Assembly (NCBI GenBank): GCA_963921425.1
Contig: OY992832.1
Location: forward strand, 31,027,489 to 31,091,488
DNA from: Dryas octopetala
Taxonomy: Eukaryota; Streptophyta; Magnoliopsida; Rosales; Rosaceae
Length of the DNA: 64,000 nucleotides
Reading direction: 5' to 3'
This document shows, in pieces, positions 10,744 to 21,927 of this stretch. Positions within the stretch are counted from its first letter, which is position 1. Each line of letters opens with the position of its first letter. The translations under genes and the position numbers were made by a program. The notes beneath the pieces were generated by a model. That model saw only the letters and a program-made list of their open reading frames with translations, had not been told where the DNA came from and did not search any database.

Positions 10744-12733
10744 TGTTGTGTATTGATATGATGATCAATTACTCGCAAGCGCACGAATCGATTGTAGTAT
10801 AGCTTATGCAAGTGCTAGGTCATACCCACAGAGAATTGTTTAAGGATAGATAATACTATTACTAAACTTTAATAAAATGCTAGTTATAAACAGAAATTAA
10901 AAAGGTTGATTTGGAGTGATGATAAGAACAAAATGTAACAAAGTAAATAAAGTGAAAAGTAAATACAGTGATGAACAAATATTTGGTGACAAGCAAATAT
11001 TTGAACAATGAGATGAGAGTAAATACTTAAACAATTATATAAACAATAATAAAAAGCACTAGGGTTTCAATTTCACCATTACAATCCAATTTCATGTCTC
11101 AAGTTTAAATAGATATCTTAATTAATTAATTCAATTTCTAGAGTTCGTTCTCCAAATATAATTATCCATATGATGTGTGGTGTTAATCAAGTATTTAGGA
11201 ATTGTAATTTAACTATGATGTTTAGTTTAAACCACAATTTTGAACCCATTAAGTACAGAAGAACAATTAAAGAACCAAGTAGAGTTTAGACATGATGTTT
11301 GTCTTCAACGACTACTCATTTATCCACTAATCGGTTTAAGAATCATATGATCGATGTTTATGTAGACTTAAACAAGGCAATCAACATACATATTCCAATT
11401 TTGATCAGGTATTAAAACAAGTATAAAGATTTAGTTATGCACAAGTGGATAAAACTAGATATTAGAATTAACCGATAAGGATATTATTAATTTAGAGACA
11501 TGAAATCTTATTGATAGGCTATATTAAAACCCTAGTTGTGGAGTTTAGTTACATATAGTAATAATAACAAGATAAGAACAACGTAGATAAGTATAACATA
11601 ATTATAATAACGATAACTTGAACAGAAATTAAAAACACAATTCAAATATAAATTACAACACAATTAATAACTTAAATATAAATTACACAAACGTAAATGA
11701 CATAAAAGTAAATAACACAAATGTAAATGACATAAATGTAAATAACATAAATGTAAATGACATAAATTTAAATAGCACAAATGTAATTTATAGAAATTTA
11801 AATAGAGAATTAAAAGGGGGAGGGAGCAACTCAAGAGAAAGACTCAATGAGAGCTCAAAGCGTGAATGTTGATGGTGAATTGGTCTGTGAATTGGTGAAC
11901 TATGAAGGCAGCAAAGCCTTGTATTTATAGATGAAGAAGATGGGCTGATGCGCAGGGGAGGAAGCAGCTAATGGAATAAACAAGTGACAGTGGAATTGTT
12001 TGGTGCAATCAGGTGCGATTGCAGCAATGCAACAAATAAACAATGCAAAAGTTGGCAGAAGTGCAGCAGTGATTGGTGGAATACTCATGATTATTCCTCA
12101 TGCGCGAATCAGAAGAGGAAATGGAAGATGCGTCAGAGGAGAGAGGAATGCCCAAGCCCATGCCACAGCCACCGCCCAAGGTCACCGAGCGCTCGGCCAG
12201 GCCCCGAGGGCTCGCCGGAGCTGCCGACCGCTCGGCAGGTTGGGGTGCTGTTGTCCCACACGCCATGTGCTGCTGGTCTGTTTTCTGCCTGGTTGTTCCA
12301 CTTGCCCATGCTCCTGAAAAGTTTGGTTCCACGTGATTTGTTCCTCTGTAACTGTATGTTCCACTTTAGATGATTTGATTAATATGGTTTGAATGCACTG
12401 CATTGATGTTCTAATGCCTCAATCTCAGCTAATAGCGATCATACTTCATAAAAGATTTAAACAAAAGCAAGTGAATACATAGCTCATGGATTGCATTATT
12501 AATCAGATTAAGTTGTATCCTTGCAGTGCAAAAGTGATGGGTTGTTGGCATTTTATTTTAAAAACTTACATACACAAAATAATCTAAAAGGAGAAGGAAA
12601 ACTAATAAAAACCAAAAATTACTTAAAAGTTAAAAATAAGGAAATAAGACCTTAAAAATACTAATTTTATTGAAGGACAGAATTAAGAATGTATATTTTA
12701 GAGGTAAAATAAAGGTATAAAATGTGTCCAACA
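10744..12733 (+). mobile_element. Solo-LTR-like insertion, copy A
   Basis: The insertion begins TGTTGTGTATTGATATG and ends AAATGTGTCCAACA, with TGTTG/CAACA inverted ends. It is flanked by a perfect 5-bp duplication GCTGA (10739-10743 and 12734-12738). Removing it restores the integrase frame QQNGLA-ERKH, so the boundaries are exact. Length 1990 bp. No PBS, PPT, repeated end block or coding domain is seen inside, so a solo LTR (or a coding-free LTR unit) is the best call. It contains an irregular repeat of AA(A/C)GTAAATGACAT-type units at 11690-11790 and a GC-rich palindromic block at 12180-12260. The family member at 14151 shares both ends. Confidence 0.8.
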
Positions 12734-14150
12734 GCTGAGCGCAAGCACTATCACATTGCGGACATGATTCACACCTTGTTGTCTACCACCCATGCTCCTT
12801 TACATCCTTGGGCTGAAGCCGCCAACACTGCAGTTCACTTAATTAATCTACTTCCTACACCAATCTTAAATTGGTCTACTCCCTACATGAGTCTCCATAA
12901 TACTCCTCCGTCATATAGTCATCTTCGGAGTTTTGGGTGTGCCTGTTACCCGTATTAAGGGTCATATGTTAAGAATAAGCTCATCTCTCATTCACTTGAA
13001 TGTATTTTTGTTGGTTACAGCTTGCAGCACAAGGGCTATCGCTGTTATGATCCGGTCACAGGGCGTATATATCTCTCTTGGCATGTTATTTTTAATGAGA
13101 AAGATTTTCCTTTTTCCAGTTTCACAGGTTCTTCTTCCACTCAGCCTTCTACAGTGCCCTTGGAGATTTTTCAGGTGCTTCATGTTACTCATCCACTGCC
13201 ATAACATCCTGCCTCGCAACCTGAACAAGAGGTTACACCATTGAAGCCACATGATGACTCACCTTCTCCCAACCTAACAGCTCCTATTCTTGCTGCACCA
13301 TCTGCAGCCCCAAAGCCTCTTCCTTTTTGCAATCACTCCATGCCCACTCACTCCTAATTTGGTGTTTGCAACCCGCTCATTCACACGGATGGCATAATTC
13401 GTTATCCCATTCCGCAGGCTCTCTCTACTCTACTTCATTCTTCTGATCATGAACCTACTTGTTACTCTGATGTAGTTCGTTATCCGCAATGGCGACAGGC
13501 CATGGCTGAAGAGTTTAATGCTCTTCTTACAAATTAGACGTGGTCTCTTGTCCCTTCGAATGCTTCTCAGAAATCCAATAGGTTGTAAATGGGTTTTCTG
13601 GATCAAGCGTCATTCTGATGGCACCATAGAACGGTATAAGGCCCACTTGGTGGCCAAAGGTTTCCATCAACAACCTGGCATTGACTATGACAAAACGTTC
13701 AGTCCGGTCGTCAAACCAACCACCATCCATACAGTACTCACTCTTGCTGCCCATAATGGTTAGTTCATCAGTCAATTGGATGTCAAAAATGCATATTTGC
13801 ATGGTATTATGAATGAGCAGGTGTTTATGGTTCAGCTGCCAGGGTTTGTTGATTCTCTTCATCCTACTCATGCATGTCACCTTCATAAAGTCTTGTATGG
13901 GCTTAAACAAGCGCCTAGGGCCTGGTTCACTCGGTTTAGCTCATTTCTCATCCGATTTGGGTTCATGCAAAGTCCTCACTTTTTATTTTTAAATCATCTC
14001 AAGCTATGATTGTGCTCTTATTATATGTGGATGACATAGTCATTACAGGATCCATTGACGCTATTTTAGCTGAGTTTATTCAATCATTGGGAAAGGAATT
14101 TGCAGTCACAGATCTTGGCTTGCTTCATTACTTTCTTCATCTGGAGGTTA
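12734..14150 (+). pseudogene. copia integrase end and reverse transcriptase, first part
   Basis: It resumes with ERKHYHIADMIHTLLSTTHAPLHPWAEA and SFGCACYPY (integrase C-terminal part), then GYSLQHKGYRCYDPVTGRIYLS. After a variable linker the reverse transcriptase starts near 13480 ([17 protein letters not shown]). [52 protein letters not shown] and LYGLKQAPRAW are all visible. The catalytic YVDD appears as YMWMT in one frame near 14025 (about the codons YVDDIV in another frame), followed by decayed sequence. Multiple stops. Confidence 0.8.
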
Positions 14151-15728
14151 TGTTGTGTTTATTGATATGATGATCAATTACTCGCAAGTGCACGAATCAT
14201 TTGTAGTATAGCTTATGCAAGTGCGAGGTCGTACCCACAGAGATTTGAATAAAGACACTTATTACTACTACTTAATGTCACAACAAACACTACATAAAAA
14301 CATGAAATGAAAATGTTGTTTTGATAGGAAAGTAGGGCAACAATAAAATTAAATAAAGAAAGTAAAAGAACAAACAATAATAAAAAGCCCTAGCGTTTCA
14401 ATTTCACCATTACAATTTAATTTCATATCTTAAGAAATAGACATCCAAATTAATCAATTCAATTTCTAGAGTTCGTTCTTCAAATATGATTATCCATATG
14501 ATGTGTGGTTTTTATCAAGTATATTCAGGAATTGCAATTTAACTATGATGTTTAGTTTAAACTACAATTCTGAACCCATTAAGTATAGAAGAACAATTAA
14601 AGAACCAAGTAGAGTTTAAACATGGTGTTTGTCTTCAACGACTACTCATTTACCCACTAATCGGTTTAAGAATCATATGATGTTTATGTAGACTTAAACT
14701 AGGCAGTCAATATACATATTCTAATATTGATCAGGTATTAAAACAAGCATAGAGTTTTAGTTATGAACAAGTGGATAAAACTATCAAATAGAATCAATCA
14801 ACAAAGGTTATATTAACTTAAAGACATGAAATCTTATTGATAAGCTACATTGAAAACCAAAGATTAGAATTTATTTATAACATGAAAAATATAAATACAA
14901 CACACATACTAAAATAAATACAATACATAAAATAAATACAATACATAAAAAATAAAAAAAATAAAAAAGAGAAAAAAAAAGGGAGAGAGAAGGAGGGAGC
15001 TCTCAAGAGAGCGACTCTTGAGAGCCCCAATGCTTATTGCATTGGTGAGAATTGCTTGTGAATTGGTGGTGAATGAAGGTTGTGAAACTTTCAATTTATA
15101 GGAGAGGAAGAGGGAGCAACTCTTGGTGGATCGTTGTTGGTGAGTAATATAAAATGCATTAATGATTTGATGTACGTGAAGTGCTAAGAGTTGGTGATTT
15201 TGGTGTAATGCAATGAGTTTGGTGAAGGATTATTTTAAGTGTAAGGCCAATCAGAGTAGGAGGTGGAGCGCCTGTGTCAGAGGGGGGTGGGAAGCCGAGC
15301 CATCGCCGAACCACTGAGGGGTCGCCTATCACCGTCGAGCCCTCGCCGGTGGGCGGAGCGCTCAGCAAGCCATCGAGGGCTCGCCGGCCCCACTGATGCC
15401 TTGCCGGTGCTTGCTACCTGCAGGTCCATCTCACGTGCTATGCTGCTCTCACTTCGCATAGTACATTACTTTGTTGTATCCGTTTTGCTAATGGCAACCC
15501 ATTTTATTTTAAAATCCTACACACAAAATTAACAAAATAAAATTAAAACAAACTAACACAATAAACAACTAAAATAATATAAAAAGAGAAAATTAACTAA
15601 AATTAACCAAAAATTACAAAATAGTTAAAATAAGAAAATAAAACACTTAAAATACTAAATTTATTAAAAGACTAGGATTAAAAATGTATAATTTAGAGGT
15701 AAAATAAAGGTATAAAATGTGTCCAACA
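14151..15728 (+). mobile_element. Solo-LTR-like insertion, copy B (same family as copy A)
   Basis: It starts TGTTGTGTTTATTGATATG and ends AAAATGTGTCCAACA, matching copy A at both ends. The target duplication is GGTTA (14146-14150) against GATTA (15729-15733), one mismatch. Excision rejoins the reverse transcriptase as LEV-TRSSAGLRVAQSKY. Length 1578 bp, about 400 bp shorter than copy A through internal indels. Shared internal landmarks are CTCGCAAG(T/C)GCACGAATC, ACCCACAGAGA, and TTTCAATTTCACCATTAC. No coding domains. A hairpin-forming GC block (CGAGCCCTCG at 15336-15345 and CGAGGGCTCG at 15374-15383) lies near its 3' end. Confidence 0.8.
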
Positions 15729-16152
15729 GATTACCCGTTCATCTGCTGGCTTGCGTGTTGCTCAAAGCAAGTATACCCTTGATATTCTTAAGCAGCATGA
15801 TATGTTGTATTGCAAGCCAAGTGCAACCCCCGTTTATGCCAAGGCACATTTGTCTGCTTATGATGGTTCTCTACTTTCAGATCCTACTTCTTTTCGGCAG
15901 CTTGTTGGAAGTCTTCAATACCTGACTTTATCTTGCCCTGATATTGTGTATGCGGTGAACATATCGCCCAGTTCATGAGCACACCCCGAGAGCCTCACCT
16001 CATTGCAACCAAGCGAATTCTTCGCTATTTAAAGGGTTCACTTAGTCCCGACATTACTTTTCAGCACACCCCTGGTCCAGTTGCTCTATATGTCTTCTCT
16101 GATGCCCATTGGGCTGGCTGCCCGGATACTCGCCGCTTAACTACTGGCTATC
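15729..16152 (+). pseudogene. copia reverse transcriptase end and RNase H, truncated
   Basis: The frame SAGLRVAQSKYTLDILKQHDM, KPSATPVYAKAHLS, FRQLVGSLQYLTLSCPDIVYAVN is the reverse transcriptase thumb and connection. After a stop at 15976 the frame shifts to HLIATKRILRYLKGSLSPDI and YVFSDAHWAGCPDTRRLTTGYL, the start of RNase H with the catalytic D of FSDAHWAG. Sequence ends at TTGY, where the family continues for another ~100 residues. The next codon belongs to the NLR pseudogene, so this is a deletion or recombination junction. Confidence 0.8.
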
Positions 16153-19100
16153 TGAAAAGAGAGAAAAGTGAAAATACAAACTATTAGTGAGGGGAAAATG
16201 AAGATTGAAGAGGCTATTAACTCTAAAATGGCTTTTCTTGTTTTTTATGATGTGGATCATGTGGAACAATTAGACGCAATATTTAGGATGCAAGGTCAGT
16301 TTTGTCAAAGAAGTAAAGTCATAATTACAACTAGCAATGCAGAGTTGTTAAAAGTGGGCCACCAACTTACTAAGGTGCATACTGTTGAAACTTTTGGTTA
16401 TAATGACTCACTAGAGCTCTTTAGTTGGTACGCTTTTGGACAAGACTCTCCCAATGAAGATTACATGGAGTATTCAATGAGGGCGATACATCTTTGCGAA
16501 GGACTTCCATTAGCTTTGAAAGTTTTGGGTTCATCCCTATCAGGGAAAAGTATAGCTGTTTGGAAAAATGCATTGAACAAATTACAAGCTATTCTGAATG
16601 GTGACGTTATGAATAAACTCAAAATAAGCTATGACTCTTTGCAAGATGGAGATGACCAAAATCTATTCCTCCATATTGCGTGTTTCTTTATTGGAATGGA
16701 CAAAGATGATATTGTTAGAATACTTAATAGTTGTGGTTTCTACACGATTGTGGGCATTCAAAACCTCATCCAGAGATGTTTAGTTACAATTGATGGAGAT
16801 AACAAAGTGCAGATGCATCACATGATTCGAGATATGGGAAGATAAATTATTCGCTTAGAATCAAAGGAGCCAGAGAAACGGAGTAGACTGTGGCATCATA
16901 ATGATTCTTCCAAAGTATTGACAAAAAAGAATGTAAGTAAGAAATATTTGAAATATATATACGGTTAACGTATAGTGGATTTCGTTGTTTTTTATTTATT
17001 TGCTACCTTTTGCAGTATTGTTGGTTAACTTATCCAAATTTTTGTTTCTTTTTGTTATTAGGGTACACATAGAATTAAAGGTGTTATCATGAACATGGAA
17101 ATGCATCCTACCTACACTCTTCCAACAAATTCAAATCAAGCAATTTTGGAAACAGATGCATTTGTAAGTATGCATGAACTAAGACTACTCAAGCTTAGTC
17201 ATGTGCAACTCAATAGGTCATATGGAGAATTTCCTAGGCTAAGATGGTTCTGTTGGAATAAATTTTCTTTTGATGCTCTTCCCAATGATTTTCCTTTGGA
17301 GAGCCTAGTCATTCTTGAAATGTGTTATAGCAGCTTGAAACAAGTTTGGAGAGAGACAAAGGTATGCTACTCGATCTACACAATATCGTTCACTTTTATT
17401 TATTTTTAGTTTTTTAGGCGTTCAATGATTATTATCCATTTATTATAATTGAATGGCTACCTAATTTCTTTTTTTCTTTTTTTACCAGTATCTTCCATCA
17501 CTGAAGACTCTAAATCTAAGTCATTCTCATTACCTTATTGAAACCCCCGACTTCTCAAATGCGCCCAATCTAGAACGTTTGATTCTTAAAGATTGTGCGA
17601 ACTTGGTTGATGTGCATGAATCCATTGGAAACCTAGAGCGACTCGTTCATTTGGACATGGGTGATTGCATAAACATTCGAAAGCTTCCAAAGAATATTTT
17701 TAGGCTAAAATTCCTCAAGACATTCCTCGTATCTAGTTGCTCAAATCTTAACGAGTTTCCGAGAGTGGAATTGAAATCTTTGAGAACGTTTCAAGCAGAT
17801 GAAGTTTCAATACACCCATTATTCCCTACCATTGGGGAGGTCCAATTATGGCCACACAGTTTGGTGAATTTACATCTTGTAAATTGCAATCTTTCTGATG
17901 CCAATTTTCCCAAAGATTTGCACTTATCTGCATTGCAAAGAGTAAATCTAAGCTCAAATCCAATCACTTGCATACCAGATTTCATCAGAGGCATTACAAG
18001 GTTTGAGGAACTCAGTTTTAGAGATTGTACGCAGCTCAAATCACTTGTACAGATATCAGGTACAAGAGTCTTGGATGTAACCAGATCCACATTATTGGAA
18101 AGAATAACAGGTGAATCAGTAAATAAAACACTTAAAGGTATTAGCTGGAGAGACAACTAGAACCTACTCGAATTTGAGAACTGGTTCAAGTTAAAACCCT
18201 TTGAAAGATGTGAGGTAGAAATGACCCAACTTTTTGGCCCCATAAACTTCAAACCCACAGACACCATCCAGGTGACAAATTTCGAGAAAAAAATCACGCT
18301 TCCCATCCAGGTTTTTGTTCTTTCTCATCTCTCTATCTGTGATATAACATGAAATTATGATATTTGAATATTTTGATTTCAATGTTATGCATTTCTAGGT
18401 ACTTCATGAACTAGGTATGGTCAACATATATCTTCCAGGGAATGACATTCCGAGCCAATTTAGCCATAAAAGTAAAGGGTCCTCGATAACTTTTACTGTG
18501 CCTTCACATCCCAATCAAAGGATTCGAGGCTTGAACGTCTTCTGTGTATGTGCCGAATCTAATATTGATTGTCGTAGCAGCATTGATGACATCAAAGATG
18601 CTTTTCCTCAACCAATAATGGCAACAGTCAGTATTAAGAGCAAGAGTCTCAAGTGGATGTATGGCCCAAAGATCTATAGCGTTCCGGGCAATGGACAAGA
18701 CATGATATGGTTAAGTCATTGGAAGAACTATAGAAATCAATTGGAAGGTGACGATGAAGTGACTGTTTCGGTATTCACGAGATCGCAGTTTCAGGTGAAG
18801 GAGTGTGGTATCAAGCTTCTGTACGAGCATGAAGACCAACCCAACAAGGATGAAGAAATTTCGTCTTATAAGGTGCAGTCATCAGGGATGTTCAAAATAC
18901 ACTACATCTGCTGGTCACTTTGGGTTTGTAATTGGTGTTTTGTTGACTTGGATTGGTTCAAATACCTCATGGAGCACTCTGATGAAATAGCAGGTGTGTT
19001 GATCAAATATTTGATAAATTAGCATTGTTAATTAAAGACATTGTTGATAAATTAGCATATACGTGATTGTGTTTTGTTGATTTAGACCGTCGTTGATGGA

Positions 19101-19533
19101 TTGACACTCCAGGATAAGCAATTGTAAATCGATGCACTTAGATTAATTTCAAGAAAGTTTCTCTAATCTGTAGGAATTAGCTTTCTGGAACGTGTATTTT
19201 GTATGTTTTATAGACAAAGAAGAAGTGAAACAAGGTGACAACGTACACTATTGAAACTATAATTGCTGAAACAAATGTCCTTATATTTGAATTTCTTCTT
19301 ACTATATTACTGATAAATTAGCATTACAACTTCGTTTTGTTGATTTTTCTCGTTGATAGATGATGCACTTGAAGCCCCGGCCAGATAAAGCTTTAAGTGC
19401 AAAGACTGAATCTTCAATGGAAAAGGTTGACCGCAAATACAACAAGAAAGAATCATCTCCTTCGAGAGAATTGAGTAACATCATTGAAGATTGCATGGAA
19501 GTATTGGAGGCTATGGAGGGTGCGCACAGATGA
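16153..19533 (+). pseudogene. TIR-type NBS-LRR (TNL) disease-resistance gene, 5' truncated
   Basis: Exon pieces with GT-AG borders: 16153-16932, 17062-17361, 17489-18310, 18399-18993 and perhaps 19360-19533. The first keeps the kinase-2 region (FLVFYDVDHVEQLDAI), RNBS-B (SKVIITTSNAEL), GLPLAL, RNBS-D (LFLHIACFFIG) and the MHD-like site (MHHMIRDMG). TIR, P-loop and kinase-1 are missing. LRR exons follow (LKTLNLSHSHYLIETPDFSNAPNLERLIL). A post-LRR C-JID-type domain starts NIYLPGNDIPSQFSHKSKGS. Two in-frame stops interrupt it: TAA at 16843-16845 (GR*IIRLESKEPEKRSRLW) and TAG at 18158-18160. Exon-intron layout is that of TNL genes. Family members detect pathogen effectors; this copy cannot bind nucleotide and is judged dead. 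Confidence 0.85.
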
Positions 19534-21922
19534 TGTTGCTTATGTTAATGCTCGTGCTAGTCCAGAATGAAGGAAGATGTTTATAAAGATGTCTGACGCA
19601 AGGAAAAGAGGATGGATTAATAGCCTAAAATGATGGTTTGTGATCATCTAAATTGTACGTAGATTAATACTAGAGACATGTGTTTCCAATTTTTGTTTGG
19701 TTTGATTGAGTTGAAGCCACTACTAGAGACTTGTATTTCAATTTTCTGTTATTATGTGGTTGTTAAGAGTGTGGCTTAGAATCTTGACTGGATCTTCATT
19801 TTGTGGCATACTATTAGATTATGTGGATCTCTTCCATTAGCTTCATTCAGCAGAGTTTGTACAAGCACAATTGTTTCATTTGATAAGATTCTTGTAGTCA
19901 CATTATGAATATAAGAAAACCCTAATAGATATATGTTGCCTAGCCTATGGGGTTTGGAAAGCCCCAACGTGATGGTTAGGGTTTTAAAAGCTCCCGCTTA
20001 GGTGGAGAGTCCCGTTACGTATCCCAATTAAATTAATTTTTTAATTGTATCATTATTATTACTTATCATGATTATAATTAATTAATGGTGGTTCAGCAAT
20101 GTGGATCTAGTCCAAATCTTCTTACCATTTAGCTTTAATAATCTATATATGCTTGTTTTTCATAAGAGGACCAGCAAAAACTTTTGGTCAACGAGTTTGG
20201 GGAACTTACTTTAGTTCTTATATAACCTGGTAATGGTATACAATAGGATTTTGCTTACACCACAGAATGTTGCATCGCATGTGATTGAGCTGATATATGT
20301 TCATGAATCATGTTACTCGAAAGTCGAAACTCACAGCTAACAGCTAGTCTAGTGCATATGTAGTAGCAGCTTTACATATATTAATTAGCCAATCAGAATC
20401 AGAAAAAAGAAAAGAAGGAAACCCTAATGCTTGCATGCATTTCAACAAGAAAACACAGATGGATCGAAGACGGTATGGGAAAAGAGGCTGAGAGAACAAC
20501 CATGAATATGATGCATGCAATATTGACCATGAAGAGAACAAGCACAGGCTGCACAACCAGACACGTCCAGGAAAGAACTGTTTAATTAATTAATAATTAA
20601 TATATAATAATGCCCTTCCAATAAATATTCCATATATACCATCTATAATATGACAATCAATGGTAGCAGATTCTTTGATCATTGATCTGATCGAATTGAA
20701 TTCTCTATTTGTTGATCACTTGTTTTTCAGCCAAGGTTGGCCGGAAGCAACACTTTGGTCATTTTTTGTATGAGTGCGGGGCGTGCCACCGTCAAGCCAA
20801 GTTTTGGCTCGATCAGAATGAGAATGTGATTGGGTTGAGTGATTGCACCTAAACTGATTTTTATCAAACGATTGATCAGCCGAGCTAGGTACCACTCTTG
20901 GCCTAGGTTCTTTTCTATCTTGGGGGCAAGGCTCTGTAACAAACAATCAAAGAAGATGGATGAAATTGAGAATGTAAATAAGGCTTTTAAATAAATTGCA
21001 AGGAAAGTAAAAAGCATCAAATATAAAGAAAACTGAAGAACGGACACATAAATCAAAGGAACTTGAAAGTAAAGTTCGGAAAATATAAAGGCAATTGTAT
21101 TGAAATTGAATTGAAGAACAAGAACAAAAACTAGAATACTTGAAAGTAAATGGACAAGAAAACTAAATCGATACTAAGGCCTTGCAAAGGCTTAGTAGAG
21201 CAAAAAACTAGAACAAAGACTATGAGGGACTAAATTAGGTAGACATGGTGTCTGAGTGTGTTGAATGTTGAATGTGTCCTCTTCTTCTCTCGAATGCATC
21301 TATATATAAGCGTTAGGATAGCAATGGGTCATTACTTGGCCCGGAATTCCCTCTAGACTCCTTGTACGGATGAGATTTGAACTCTCTTGAATTTAAGATT
21401 TCGACCAGATTCTTCCATGATAATCACGTGATCTTGAGCATTGATGACTGATCAGAATCCTTTCCAAACTTGAACTCTTGGCTTGCATGCCTTGGCTTCT
21501 TGATTCACTTGGGATACTTTGTCTCCAAGACTTTTTGAATTCTTCCTTTGGTAGGATTTGTATTGATCTTGCATTCAATTTCATCAAGGAAAATCTTTAA
21601 CTCGGATTCGAGCTCTTCCTTGGGCGGAATTCTAGCTTGAGTAGGACTCCTTGGCGAATGGGTAATCCTTGTATAACCTTAGCGGAGCCATTATTGGTTA
21701 AGAAATTTCCATCAATGAGCTTTGGACTAGATGGGCTCTTGATAAAATCAATAAAATCTCAACCCAAATGTTAGAAAAATTATAAGGCTATCGTCCTTTT
21801 TAAAAACAAAAGAAAGAGATGACCCGACCATAAAATAGGCCGGAATCACTCTTTTCTTCTATAAAAATAAATTGGGCCTCCTATCTATCAATAATTAATA
21901 AAATGCTTTAGCCTCTTCCCAC
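19534..21922. other. Intergenic spacer with possible old LTR debris
   Basis: No supported gene. 20700-21750 has the look of decayed retroelement DNA (A-rich tract at 20940-21200, TATATATAAG at 21301-21310), but no paired ends were found. Short open frames on either strand lack motifs. Confidence 0.4.
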
Positions 21923-21927
21923 TCAAG

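Larger units (their letters stand above)
8440..16152 (+). mobile_element. Degenerate Ty1/copia element split by two insertions and truncated at its 3' end
   Basis: Order of parts: PBS TGGTATCAGAG at 8824-8834, directly after an LTR end at about 8821; gag from 8931; protease near 9900; integrase to 10743; first insertion; integrase end and reverse transcriptase 12734-14150; second insertion; reverse transcriptase end and RNase H 15729-16152. The order gag-PR-INT-RT-RH identifies Ty1/copia. The 5' LTR start is unresolved because the Mutator-like element abuts or interrupts it. There is no 3' LTR: homology stops inside RNase H, where NLR sequence begins. Confidence 0.8.

Noticed and set aside
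10744..12733. Copy A as two nested elements because of its GC block
   Set aside because: Copy B has the same order of blocks and the same ends, so the GC block belongs to the family.
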